From: Dirofilaria immitis
Taxonomy: Eukaryota; Nematoda; Chromadorea; Rhabditida; Onchocercidae
NCBI GenBank assembly: GCA_024305405.1
Contig: JAKNDB010000092.1
Location: forward strand, 436,001-500,000
Direction: 5' to 3'
Length of the DNA: 64,000 bases
The notes under the pieces are model-generated. The model was not told the origin of the DNA. It saw nothing but the letters and a program-made list of their open reading frames with translations, and made no database searches. Shown piece by piece: positions 37,516 to 48,935 of the stretch. A program made the translations under genes and the position numbers. Position 1 is the first letter of the stretch, and every line of letters starts with the position of its first letter.

Positions 37516-37900
37516 ATGTGCTCCACACTAATTTTCGTTGTGTTCAACTTATATCTTTTAACTTATGCCTTTTCATCAAATCTTTGGGTAAGTGACGAGC
37601 GATCTTACTGAGGGTAAATCCAATATGAGTGTTAATAAACTAATAAAATATGCTAACGTGCTTTTCTATGATTAAATTCATTTAAGAGTAGAAGAATTAA
37701 GGCTCCAGTTAATCAAAACATACTGAATTTTTTGCAGGTAAACAGTACCACGTAAAAACCGAATCAGGACACTCTGGAGGTGTAACAGATAACGATACAT
37801 CATAATGAGGGGTCGAACGCATATGAATATTGGGATAAAATAATACAACTTTACTAGCAATTTGCGCAGTACAATAGTCTACTGTTACTTAATTTTCCTT
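37516..37900 (+). pseudogene. decayed copy of the small secreted-protein gene (copy A)
   Basis: Exon 1 (37516-37587) still encodes a signal peptide (MCSTLIFVVFNLYLLTYAFS) with a consensus donor GGTAAGTGAC. Exon 2, after TTTTTTGCAG at 37737, aligns to exon 2 of the intact gene at 41249 but hits a stop after five codons (VNSTT then TAA) and carries more stops and indels beyond; recognisable remnants such as YEYWDKI persist. Exon 1 remains intact while exon 2 is dead, so this copy probably makes no product, or at most a signal peptide with a few residues. Confidence 0.65.
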
Positions 37901-39079
37901 GATGTATTCAGTAATTCGAATCCGTTAGATATCACAATAAATAGAATGACTCGCTCATCGGACAAATCAAATTTATTGATCGAAAAATTAATCGCTGCTG
38001 CTTTGGCTAATTCAACGAAAGGAAAATTTTAGTATTTGAATTAGTCAGATCACTTATTGACTAATTTCTTATCAGTTATTTTTTAGACCAACATTGAATG
38101 GGCGGTAGTTTAAACTTCTCGAAACTTGCATATTTTTTGCAATTGTTGTTTTTCGGTCTGATTAACTTCCTCATCCTCTTATCTGAAAATGATTTATGAG
38201 ACCGAGATTAAAAAAGTATGTTATATTTTATGCATATTCCCAATTTTAAGCACTACAAAATCTTTTATAAATAATATTTAGTAATTGAAATAAATATTTA
38301 TCAATAGTTTCGTGGAGTTCAACATTCTTAAAATTTAGTTGCATTCAGAATTTTTTGCAAATAGCATTGAAAAAGAACTGGATGAATAATGGTAGAATAA
38401 TCTTAGAATGGTATTCTCAATTTTTTCGTGTTATTGTATCACCATGATCATAGCTTATTCCCATGCAAATTTTAAATTGAAAAATTCCGAAATTATATTT
38501 GTATTCCAATTGATAAAAAAATTAACTGCAACGGAGGTGATATTGACCGGTGCGTTTTAATTTTAATTTAGATACCTCATATTAGTAAAATTTATGATTT
38601 AAATCGGATTAAATGCTTAAAAATAAATCACTACATATAAATCTACAACTTGATTGTTATATGAAGTAAAATAGAAAAAGGTTGCAATCGAATAAATTAG
38701 AATCGCGCAGATCAAAAAAATATTGCTGCTTTCGATCACTTTATTCTATTCATTTAAATCCCTGCAATTCGCTTCTTTTCTTTTCCAGATCACCGCGTCC
38801 AGTCATCATTATTTAAATAATGAATTCATCGAATAGATTTTACTAGTTAAAAAAACCTTTAGATTAAGAAACATATGCGCGTAAAACGTTTGCCTTTCAG
38901 ATTATCCCAAGAAGGAAATTTATAAACGAACATTTATTAAGAGAATTCCAAGACAAAATGTTTTTTGAAATTTCCGCTACTTTCCGAAATTTCAGAGAAC
39001 AATCCTCTTATTTGTTTGTAATTTGTTGACTGGAGATTGATTCTTTTGACTGGATTAGATCTATGACAGGCTTTATTGG

Positions 39080-39867
39080 ATTCGTACAATACACAATATC
39101 ACGCTCACACAATAATATGAACTAAATGCATAATACAAAGTAAATAATCAAAGAGTACGAGCAGTTGTCTAAACTCCTTTGTATCTGTCATTCTTCTTTC
39201 TTTCCAGCATTGCTATTGCATCTACACTTGAATTGTGATCCCTGTTAAATTGTTAAATTGCCCTCGAAATTGTCGTGTTGTTTGAATCCCCGAACTGAAT
39301 TGTCGGACTGAACTCGAAGTCAAATTCTTTATAAATTCTTTGGAACTCCTCTCTTTTACCCGATCTCCAGTATGTCGCCTTACTTTACTGACAATGTGAA
39401 TTGGAGTGTTTCTAACGGTAAAAATATTCGTCCTTTCAGATTGCTGATCTTTGCAACTATGCTCGCTAATTGGACTTCAATGTTTTCTGCTACATGATAA
39501 TTTCCCCTCTGTTTGTTATATACTACTTGACCTTTTGTCATTCCTATTTGTGTACAACGAATTATCTTTCGGCTTTGCCGACAACTACAAGAAGAAAGCC
39601 ACTGTACTATTCTTTTAAAAGCTTTGTTCTTGTAGTGGAAGTCTCCTAAAAACAGTAATTAATATACTTGAATTTCGTCCAGCAGATTTTGAATGCGTTT
39701 TTACTGATAACCCTATAAATTGTTGCACAATTCTATGTGGCAACAACATTCAAATGCAGCAGCTCATGGTTTCTCGAAATTAAATCACACAAGCAAGGGC
39801 GCTGTTAAATTTTGCAGTAATCAAGAAACTCAACCAAAATGTAATTGATCAATATATGGGTATCGTT
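39080..39867. mobile_element. possible transposable-element relic between the duplicated copies
   Basis: This stretch separates the two copies, has no counterpart at the same place beside copy B, and is clearly less A+T-rich than its flanks (for example GAACTGAATTGTCGGACTGA; CTTTCGGCTTTGCCGACAAC). No long ORF, terminal repeats or target-site duplication could be identified. Calling it a mobile-element remnant is inference from composition and position only. Confidence 0.25.
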
Positions 39868-42430
39868 CTAAGAACGCTCCTTGATAATTCTGCATCGAGA
39901 TTTTGTGCTACAAATAAACGACCGAATTTTGACATCTGAAAAATATTCTTGGTCAATTTCCTGCATCATTTCGCATTCCATTTTAAACTATTTATGTAGT
40001 AAAAACTCTTCTTATATTTTATTCGACTCAAAGTAAGACACAAAAAAATCTTCATTAAAGATTACCCTAATGAGATGACTTTTGTGATGCCGAAAATGAT
40101 TTCCTTCTGTATCAAAGGCGATAAAAGCTAATATTTGGTTTTAGTTTCTATTAGTTCAAATCATTTCTGCCGAGGATAGAAATACTGAGACTCATTATAA
40201 GTTCATTCTTTCAAAAATTAAATTGCTTTTTAGTTTGTCGGTTATATAAGATTGAGGAAAACTTTTCTTTTTCATATTTGTTTTTCAAACTTTTATTCTG
40301 CATAATTTCTGTAGAAAAAGAATTCTGAATGCTATGCACTTCTCATTTCATTCATCGTTTATAAATGTCGATGAAAGTTGATGATATAGTCTGAATTACT
40401 TACTTTTTATGTATCAAACGATAATGAATTCAATAACTACGGGAGCATATATCGTCCGGATGAAATGAATTAGTAAATAATTATTTCGTAAATTTTTTAC
40501 ATCTCTTATTAAGTTCAGTTGCGTTTAGTATGCAAGATAATTAACATTCTAAAAGAATACATTAAAATATTTAAATTAAAATGGCGAATTTTTTAGGCAA
40601 ACTTTGTTAGACAAACTTTGATCAATTAATTTCTGAGACAACAAGTTTGCAATAAATATTTTCGATTTCAGATCAGTAATTATCAGTGGATCGCATAAAT
40701 GTCTGGGATTATTTTCTGCACAAGTGCTTCGGACTGTAAAATATATAAAATATTAAAGGAAACTTTCATTTTAATCCAATTGTTTTGTTCTACTTCTCTG
40801 CATAATAATAGATTAGAGCAATTTTCAATTCTAATTTGTTGATTCAGAAATTGTATGATCAGTTCATATGGACTAATCAACGAAATAAATAGTCTCGAAT
40901 AGTTGAATAATCTCAGAGAATTTTGCCATAGCAATATATTGTGCCTACATTTGTATCAAAATATGTGCCTCATGCTAATTTTCCTTCTGTTCAATTTAGC
41001 TTATGCCTTTCCGCCAAATCTTTTGGTAAGTGACGATTGATCTTGCTAAAATAAACTGAATATTAATTATAATACGCCAATAAAATATGTCAACGAATTA
41101 TCATCAATATTAGTCACAATAAACAGTAGAATTACTGCTAAATTACCTGCCATCAAATAATTATGTCATTATTTAATACTAAACTTTATTTAAGAGTCTA
41201 AGAGTTAAGGCTTTAATTAATCAAGACATATTAGAATGAATTTTGCAGGAAAACAATATGACGCACACTTCGAATCAAGATGTTAGAAGTGTGAAAGGTA
41301 TAATGCAAAATGATAGCGACAGGCCAGGATTCATACATGAAATTTGGGATAAAATATACCAACGTATAGTGAATGATTCGAATACGTCGGATATCAAAGT
41401 AGGTAAAGTGAATCGAGATTATATTAGAAATGTGACAAATATAGTGCTAAATGACATTGAGTGGCCAGCCTAACTTGAATTTTCGTATAAAATAATTCAA
41501 TTTTTCCTGGAATTTGCTCAGTTCGAAAATCCACTTCTACCCCATCTCTTTCCTGATATATTCAATCATTCGAATCCATCGAATATCGCGATAAATAGAT
41601 TCAATGATTCGAATCCATTAGATATCGCTCATCAAGTAAATTCATTGAATGAAGAATTAATCGCTGCTTCAATAAATTCAACCAAAGAAAAATTTTAAGA
41701 TTTTAAATAGTTCAAATCAATATATATATTTCATTGGAATGACAGTGCTTTGTTTTTTCATGAAGTTGCATATTCTATAAAATTCAATTGAAATTATTGT
41801 TTTTCAATTTAGCTTTTCTCCTTCTTCTATCTGGAAATAATTTATGTGATAAAGATTGACGAAGTAAGTTACTGAAAAAGTATTTTGTACATTTTCCTAA
41901 TTTTCAATCTTTCAAAGTCTTTTTCTAAAATGCATATTGGTGATTGAAACAAATATTATAAATAGTTTCGCAAAATTCATCATTCATAAAATTAGCATTT
42001 CATAGTTGCGTTCTTTTTTCATATTAATATATCACTATGATCACATCATATGCTCATGCAAATTTAGGATTGTAAAATTGAAAAATTATATTTGCATCCC
42101 AATGAATAAAAAATTAACTGCAATCAGATAAGATATTCGAACAGTTCATTTCAATAATTTAGATATTTCAGGCTTTTTGATTTAAATCGGAATAAATATT
42201 AAAAATTGATCACAAATTGCATACAAGTTCTACAATCTGATTATAATATAAAGAAAAATTAAAAAGAGGATTACAATTAAATAAATTAGAATCGTATAGA
42301 TCAAAAATATTACAATTTTTGATCGCTTTATTTTATTCATTTAAATGTCCACAATTCGCTTTTCTTTTTTAAGATTATTATGCTCTATCATCAATGTTTA
42401 AATAAAAATCCTTATTGAATGTTATACAAA
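39868..42430. repeat. segmental tandem duplication, copy B
   Basis: Partner of the block at 36.2-38.8 kb, in direct orientation. Matching landmarks are listed there. It ends near 42.43 kb, shortly before a poly-A tract, at a point corresponding to about 38.84 kb in copy A (both carry AGAATCG, an AGATCAAAAA stretch, and TTTATTCTATTCATTTAAAT or a variant just before). It contains a small internal repeat of ATTCGAATCCATTAGATATC at 41.57-41.63 kb. Confidence 0.8.
40963..41473 (+). CDS. small secreted glycoprotein-like protein, 95 aa (intact copy B)
   Basis: Two exons join in phase 0: 40963-41025 (ATG, 21 codons, donor GGTAAGTGAC) and 41249-41473 (74 codons plus TAA). Exon 1 is a classic signal peptide (MCLMLIFLLFNLAYA) followed by FPPNLL. 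The mature part is about 78 aa, without cysteine, hydrophilic, and unusually dense in N-glycosylation sequons: NMT, NDS (twice), NTS and NVT. A central segment (FIHEIWDKIYQRIV) looks amphipathic-helical and the end is IVLNDIEWPA. I do not recognise a family. A decayed paralogue lies 3.45 kb upstream in the tandem duplicate. The predicted fate is secretion, most likely as an excretory/secretory product; function is unknown. Confidence 0.62.
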
Positions 42431-42800
42431 AAAAAAAAAAAAAGCATTTAGTAAACAAAATAGCAATAAATAAAACTAAGAAAAAGCATGCAGTAAAAAA
42501 AAGCGAGCAAAATCTTATCGTAAAATAATTGCATGATAAATAAAATTTAGAAGGCAAAACAAAAAATAAATTAATAAAAACAATTAGTAAAGTAAAACAT
42601 TGTAAAATTTATGTGTGATAAATAAAATTAGATGGAAAAAACATGCAATGAGTAAAATTCAAAAAAAAATGGGAGAAAATTCAAGTAAAAAAATATCAAA
42701 TTATCCAGTAAATAAAATGCAATAAAAAAACATGCAATAAATAGAATTTATAAAAAGTAAACAAAAAAATGAATCAAAAGAAAAGTAAATGAGAAAATAA
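42427..42800. repeat. poly-A tract and degenerate A-rich tandem repeat
   Basis: Begins with a run of about 16 A, then continues as variations on AAATGCAATAAATAAAAT for about 350 bp (for example AACATGCAATAAATAGAATT and GCAATGAGTAAAATTC). It marks the right edge of duplication copy B. Confidence 0.6.
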
Positions 42801-43099
42801 CACTGTTATTGCTATGATCATCAATGCAGATTGAAAATATTACTGATATGATAGCTTCTTTGTAATTTTTGCCTTTAGTGATGATATACATGCTTATTTT
42901 TTTCAATTTTTAAATTTTAATTGGCATGAATTATCGCAACAAAATTTTCAGAAAATTTAATCATGTTCCTATGTCCTTTTATCATTCGTCTTAATTAATT
43001 CAATAATAATAATGATAATAATAATGCGTATAAAATTAAAATTAGTTTATAAGCGATTGATAAAAATCATTATGAAATATCGTCATGAGATATTACAGG

Positions 43100-43300
43100 C
43101 CAATAAATAAAATCTATATCAGTTTTATTTTTACCTACGTATTCAGTATAATTAATATTCTAATAAACAAAATTATCACATTCTATTTTTATCTGCATAT
43201 ACGATATATTAATATTTTGCCAGTAATCTCACCATTATGTTTTATTTTTATGTGACGTATGTATATGATCAATGTTCTGTTAATAATATTATTTTGAAAA
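43100..43300. repeat. degenerate tandem repeat, about 62-66 bp unit, three units
   Basis: Three successive units share the order TTTTATTTTTA, CTACGTAT or TGCATATA, then TTAATATTCT and a TAATAAAATTATCACATT-like block. Units start near 43113, 43177 and 43238. No coding content. Confidence 0.5.
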
Positions 43301-45485
43301 ATACAATAGCATCAATTGATAAAAAGTTAAATCTTTAACAATGAATTATCGAAAAATTTCTATGATATTGATACTTCCATTCTTTTTTTAAGCCTGTTTA
43401 TATGGCACAACTAATACTATATTAATATGCTGACGTATTTAAAAAATACAATGCATTATTTGATAATCCTCAAAGCTTTTATAAAGAGTCAACTAAAAAT
43501 TTCCATCATATGTTTTGAAATTTTCATTTACGATTTCTTTTTTTTTTGTTACATGATATCCCTCCTGTCTCTCTGTTATGAAATTTTATTTTAGGTATTG
43601 TGAGTATTTTAAATTTTAAGCAATAAAATTAAATCGAAATAAATGTGATATTTAATACTTATTTGAAAGCACAAATTTAAAATTTTTAATTTGTGTCCGG
43701 TAGGATTGATTTTCGATTTTTCGTTTTTTTTTTTGATTTTTACGAATTTATAATTCACATCGGCTGGATCACTATTTTAATTTCGATATATTGAATTTGG
43801 AAATTTATTTTTGATATTGACACTATATCAAAATTGATATGATATAGATGGAAAGATTAAAACAAGCAGAGTAAATTATTAGTGAAATTAAGACTATCAA
43901 AATAATTAAACAAAATTTTATTATATAATTAAGTAAACTTAATCTTTTCTTTTCACCAAATCACTTCTTAGTTCATTTTCTATTTTTTAATTTATATTAT
44001 ATGACATAAGCAACAAAATATTCTCATTAGCTCATAATATAATATATATTTCATTTTATTAAAAAATTTCTTGTTAATACAATTTTTGCATTTTTCTTTT
44101 AAATAGAAATAGATAATTTAAGAATAGTGCATTCACAAATTTTAAACATTCAACATCTAACAATTGAATAAATATAAGCTGATCATTGATTACTAAGGTT
44201 AAATTAAAACGAAAAGAATTTCAAAGATATTTATCCACCACCCTTTCAATTAGTGATATAGTTCAATGATAACAACGATATCAAAAAAAGGGAAAATAGA
44301 AAGGATAGAGAAAAGGAGTTGGATTTGCTTTTTTATGTCTGAAGGGAAGGAAAAATGAATAATAATAATAAATAATAAATGAATGAATGAAATAAGTACC
44401 TTTCTTTTGTGTCGTTTTAACTGGCCTTTGATCGCTAATTTTTATTCGCTCTCAAAAGGAAATAAAAATGAAATGACCGATTATAGGAATATGTATGTAT
44501 GTGATGTGTATGTTTGATCGCTAATGAGTTTGATTTGAGGAATGGTTTGATGACTTGTAATGTGATTTTATGATATAATGTAATGTGATATACATGCAAG
44601 CAAACAAAAGCAAGCAAAGCAAGTAAAACAAGCACATTAAAACTGCATACATGCAATGCATGCTTATTGCTATATTAACTAATAATAATAATTCAAAGGC
44701 GAGAAATGACATTTTGCAGTTTTTAAACTTTTGCCACGTGTCTCCTTTTCATCAATGATATAAATGAAATTTAAATGAATCGGAATTCGTATTTGCATGA
44801 TATTCCTCCCCTATTGTTTAATTATTCTCAAATTATCACTATCATGTAATCCAAAAATATATTTATTTATTCTTAAGAAAAATAATAGAAACAACAAAAT
44901 GATTCTAAAAAAATTCTTCAATTATTTTTTAAAATTTTGATTTTAATTAATCATAAAATTCTTTTTATCTCAATGAGCAAAGGATAATTTTTCACAAAAT
45001 TTTTATAAATTTAACCAACAAAATGTTTATATATTGCTGTAATTAATGTGATAAATAAGAAATAATTTTAAAGTATGCAAATTTCATTGAATTTTGTATG
45101 TCAATTCTAATATGTTTGTAAGAATTTGTAATATAAAATATTTCAAATGTAATTAGAATTCGAGAAGCAAAAAATAATTCAAAATCTCGTGATAAGAAGC
45201 AACTATTTATAAACGACAAGCAAATGTTTGAAGATTTATAAATACTATCCAGTACACATATCCAGTTCTTCTTTAATTATCACATATGATGTGATAATTT
45301 TAAATTCATTGATGATTGAATAAAAGTCCGCATGATTCATCGTACGATCAATATTCCTCATTAATATATATTATACAATATAATTTTATTAGAATAACAA
45401 TAATAATAATCATTATATTAATTGGGCAGAAGTGGGCACTTATAATTAATGATTTTTTTTGTTGTAATTTTTAACAAATAACAAA
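43301..45485. other. intergenic, A+T-rich
   Basis: About 2.2 kb upstream of the secreted-protein gene at 45.5 kb. It contains one member of a dispersed repeat pair (43.75-43.93 kb) and a low-complexity AAGCAAGCAAAG patch near 44.6 kb. No gene is supportable. Confidence 0.45.
43745..43925. repeat. dispersed direct repeat, member 1
   Basis: Aligns by eye with 47450-47650. Shared phrases: ATAATTCA, GATCACTA or AATCACTT, ATTTCGATATATTGAATT versus ATTTCGATACATTGAATT, and GCAGAGTAAATTATTAGTG versus ACAGAGTAGTTATTAGTA. The spacing of about 3.7 kb is close to that of the 36-42 kb duplication. Confidence 0.5.
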
Positions 45486-47221
45486 ATGATATACTTTTTT
45501 AGAAAAGTAATTATGCAAATTCTTGGAGGAATCAGTGTTTGTTTAATCATTTTCTACAATGGATTAAACATCGGCGAAGGTAAAAAATTGAACCGTTTAT
45601 TAGAATGTTTTTTTTCTTCTTTAATTTCTCTCAATTACATAATTTTGATTAAAATTCTGCATATTTATCAAGAGTTATCAAAAAAATTTACATTTATTTT
45701 TATCAAGAGAAATAATTCCTATCATTTATTCAGGATCATCAGCAACGATGGAAACTCCAGCAAACCAGGTATCAAACCAAATGATTTTAAATATAAAAAT
45801 TCAATTTATCTAGTATTTTATAATTTTCCACTTTTCTTTAATGTGCTATTAATTAGATAGCATTACAGATTATTATTATTCCTAATCATAAATGTAACTA
45901 CCATTACATTTGATTTCATAGTAATTATCTCTATATAGAGCCAGTTTAAAATTTGAAGTAAGACGACGATGATCATTTTTATCATCTTTTTGTTCAAATA
46001 TCTCATTGATAAGATGAAAATATTACTACTACTAATAATCATCACGAGGAAAAATAAAACTTTGTCTACCATAAGCAAATAAATTTGTAAACTTCTTGAA
46101 TTTTTCCAAATCATAAAAATTCACTTCATTTAAGTAGTCTCGAAAAAGACATTAGTAAGAAAAATTAATAAATAAAACTTATGCAAGACATAATTCTAAT
46201 TGAATAAATTAGATTAGACTAATGTTATTAGGTAATGTATTGAAGTGTTTTGTCATTTTACCCTTTTTGAACGCAAACTTTGAATATAACTTTGATTAGA
46301 AAATTAGCAAAAATATGCCAAACTGATTTTGATAATGAATTTTAAGCATTTTGAAGATAATAACATAATAGCAAAATATATTCAGGTAATTAAAATATTA
46401 GATTCTTTGAAATGTCGCAACAGCAATTGTACCATTCAACAAGAATTAATTAAGGAAGTAAGTCGAAATTTACAAATCTAACTATTCTAATATTATTCGA
46501 TAAATAAAGTTCAAGAAATTTTAGAAATATTTGAAAAATAAATAATAAAAGAAAAATTTATTTTAAAAATGCAATTATCAATTTTAGTTTTGAAAATTTG
46601 AAAAAAAGCTTTTAAAGATTTATTATTATAATTAAAAATAATAATTTTAATATTCTACAGATTAAACAAGGCCATGTAAAAAGAAATACATTCCTCGATT
46701 ATTCAGAACTTTTTGAAGGCGAAGAAGAAGAACTGATTGCTTTAGTTCCTGAGGGAGGATTTGTAAGTATTAATTAAATTATTGAAAGTTATATTATCAT
46801 ATAAAATATGATAATTGAAAATATTAATTATTAAAAATTTCGATATTCAACAATTAGAAGATATTTGCTATTCTTTACTATAATTTTATGACGGTTCCTC
46901 ATATTTCTTTAAATGATACTATTATCAATTAATCGATAAACTTTGATTAATTATAATCAAATATTTAGAAGATATTATGGATTTATTGCATAATTAAATG
47001 ATTTTGTGAAAAAAGGAATTGAAAGTGTCGAGAAAAATTAGAATTATATATAGCTATTTTATCTCATAAAAATAAATAAAAACCATGAAATATAAATAAT
47101 TTCCCAAAAATTTCAGCTTTCTAACCGTCTGTTTAAACTGAGTGATTGGGATATGCTTAAAGTTGCAAAGTTTATCTCGAGAAATTTCCGTAGAAGCTGT
47201 GATCAACCGATTGAAAACTAA
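45486..47221 (+). CDS. small secreted protein, 135 aa, family unknown
   Basis: Five exons close exactly in phase: 45486-45579, 45734-45768, 46386-46457, 46661-46762 and 47117-47221 (TAA). The start is ATG at 45486 or, in frame, at 45513; either gives a signal peptide (MQILGGISVCLIIFYNGLN). The mature protein contains ILDSLKCRNSNCTIQQELI (a CX5C pair with sequon NCT), an acidic stretch (ELFEGEEEELIALVPEGG) and a basic C-terminal part (LKVAKFISRNFRRSCDQP). Three mature cysteines leave one unpaired. The alternation of short phase-0 exons and consensus GTAAGT donors is convincing. I recognise no family. It lies about 4 kb downstream of another secreted-protein gene on the same strand. Confidence 0.65.
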
Positions 47222-47277
47222 AATTCTCGATTTTATTGCCGAATTAAAATTTTCAATCCTATTGTGTGATAAAGTTG

Positions 47278-47283
47278 AATAAA
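47278..47283 (+). promoter_or_regulatory. polyadenylation signal AATAAA
   Basis: AATAAA lies 57 nt after the stop of the five-exon secreted-protein gene, a suitable distance for 3' end processing. Confidence 0.45.
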
Positions 47284-47449
47284 ATTTTTAAATTTTAATT
47301 TATACTAAGAAGATAATTTTTAGCAGTATCAATGCATATTTTCAGCGATATGAAAATATAATAATAAATCAAGTTATGCTTTACTATTTCAAAAATCAAA
47401 CGAAAGTTTCAAAAATTTGGACTTAATTTCAAATACAGTGATGCGAAAA

Positions 47450-47650
47450 CAATACATAATTCAATGCTAGTAAAATCACTTTTTGATTTCGATACATTGA
47501 ATTAAATACCTATTTTTGATGTTATCAGCACATGGAAAATGATATGATTGATGATAAGGAAATAACAAATGAAGCAAACAGAGTAGTTATTAGTAAAATC
47601 AAAATCATTAAATAAAAAATTAAGCACAATTTATTTATTTTCATTCGCAT
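47450..47650. repeat. dispersed direct repeat, member 2
   Basis: Partner of 43745-43925 (phrases given there). It lies about 230 bp beyond the 3' end of the secreted-protein gene. Confidence 0.5.
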
Positions 47651-47940
47651 ACATTGATTTTTACAGAACTGAATTTAGAAGTAACGATCATCAAATATGT
47701 TATGAACTAATATGAGAATAAATTTATGTAAGCATTAGTGCTGATATTCAATTTCATGAACTGAACTGATAATAACATTATTGATGATAGATAATGATAT
47801 GTTAGATAAAATAGAAATTTTCATTCAGTAAAGCTTATTTTCGAAAAAATAAAAATATTTTTTCAGTTTGTTTATCACAAAATTCTGTTTATCAGTTATA
47901 TTAAAAATAATCTTTACTTTCATTGTGCTTTTTATTAATC

Positions 47941-48025
47941 AGGTTACTTGCATATATGCTAGACTCCTTAATCCGTGTTTCAAGACGGGTCAGATAAGTG
48001 ATTAACGTTCACACCGAGATGTAAC
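47941..48025 (-). rRNA. 28S (LSU) rRNA fragment
   Basis: Read on the minus strand this contains GACCCGTCTTGAAACACGGA followed by TTAAGGAGTCTAGCATATAT. This is the universally conserved cytosolic large-subunit rRNA segment targeted by the common LR3-type LSU primer (the plus strand shows CCGTGTTTCAAGACGGG). Upstream minus-strand sequence (ATCTCGGTGTGAACGTTAAT) plausibly continues LSU rRNA. Only about 85 bp are present, with A+T-rich intergenic DNA on both sides, so this is an isolated rDNA fragment and not a functional rRNA gene. Confidence 0.7.
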
Positions 48026-48935
48026 TTTATATACATATAATATGAATTATATGTATATGCATACAAAATGAATTAAAGATTCCATATAGTTAGATGACTT
48101 ATTTGTCAAAAATTATTACAATGATTTCTGAATGCTTGCATATGCTTTATCAAAATTGATCAAAAACAAAATATATTTGAATATTTTTTTGTGAATCATG
48201 TCATCACAATTGTATTGCTGCATAAATTCAAAATTACGATGATAACACGAAACAAGCTCATAATCAATTCTTGCTTTCATATATGGAGAATTGATTTGTC
48301 GTAAACGGAAAATAAAAGGAAGGTTAATCGGAGAATAAACGATAGATGAACCGAAGAAAGAAAACAGAAAGAAAAAAATTTTTTGAAATAATTTCAAAAT
48401 TTCCTCTTTTCCTGAATTTCATTTCTATCAAAATTATTACCGATAAAGGATACTCAATTAGATGTTTATATGAATCAAATCATGCATCGATTGATAATCC
48501 GTAAATTTTTTCCAAAAATCAAATCATTTCATAAGTAACAATTTCAATTAGTAATAATTTTATTAAATCGCATTATTGATTAGCCAAAATAAATATACTT
48601 ATTTATTCATCTTCTTCATCAATTTTTCATATTTCAAAATGAAAATGAAAAATTAATTATTATAATTTTTATTTTTTTTTAAATATTCAATTAAAAAAGA
48701 CCAAATCCTTCGGAATAGTTTTACTGAATTTAATCATTGAATCTTTTTTTTTTTTTTTTTTGAAATTCATCTTTTCAACTAAAATCTATCGTTCCCATTT
48801 TTATGGCTTAAATGGCAATAAATTGAATGACATAAAGATTAAGTGGACCACCATCAAGCTCCTTTAGCATTCTCTTGTGACCAAATGTAAAAAAAAATGA
48901 AAAGAAATATGATGTCTGCTGGATTAGATATATAC

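Larger units (their letters stand above)
36240..38840. repeat. segmental tandem duplication, copy A
   Basis: Many blocks match, in the same order and orientation, sequence about 3.5-3.7 kb to the right. Examples: GCATAAATGTCTGG-type sequence (36.79 versus 40.69 kb), GTGATTCAGAAATT versus GTTGATTCAGAAATTG (37.42 versus 40.84 kb), AAATCTTTGGGTAAGTGACG versus AAATCTTTTGGTAAGTGACG (37.58 versus 41.02 kb) and TTAATCGCTGCTG versus TTAATCGCTGCTT (38.0 versus 41.66 kb). Divergence is substantial, with many indels, so the duplication is old. Copy A has about 500 bp (roughly 36.86-37.37 kb) that copy B lacks, including the first exon of the minus-strand membrane-protein gene. Confidence 0.8.

Noticed and set aside
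41570..41630. ATTCGAATCC motif, reminiscent of a tRNA T-loop.
   Set aside because: No acceptor, D or anticodon stems around it. It is an internal repeat of the duplicated block.
44435..44712. Two minus-strand hydrophobic ORFs.
   Set aside because: They translate a low-complexity AAGCAAGCAAAG/ATGTATG patch. No splice partners, and the overlapping frames are equally open.
48116..48397. Minus-strand ORF beginning like a signal peptide (KLFQKIFFFLFSFF).
   Set aside because: It has no ATG at its start (TTG only), no acceptor nearby, and its hydrophobic start comes from a T-rich stretch. The first ATG is 37 codons in. Possible but unsupported.
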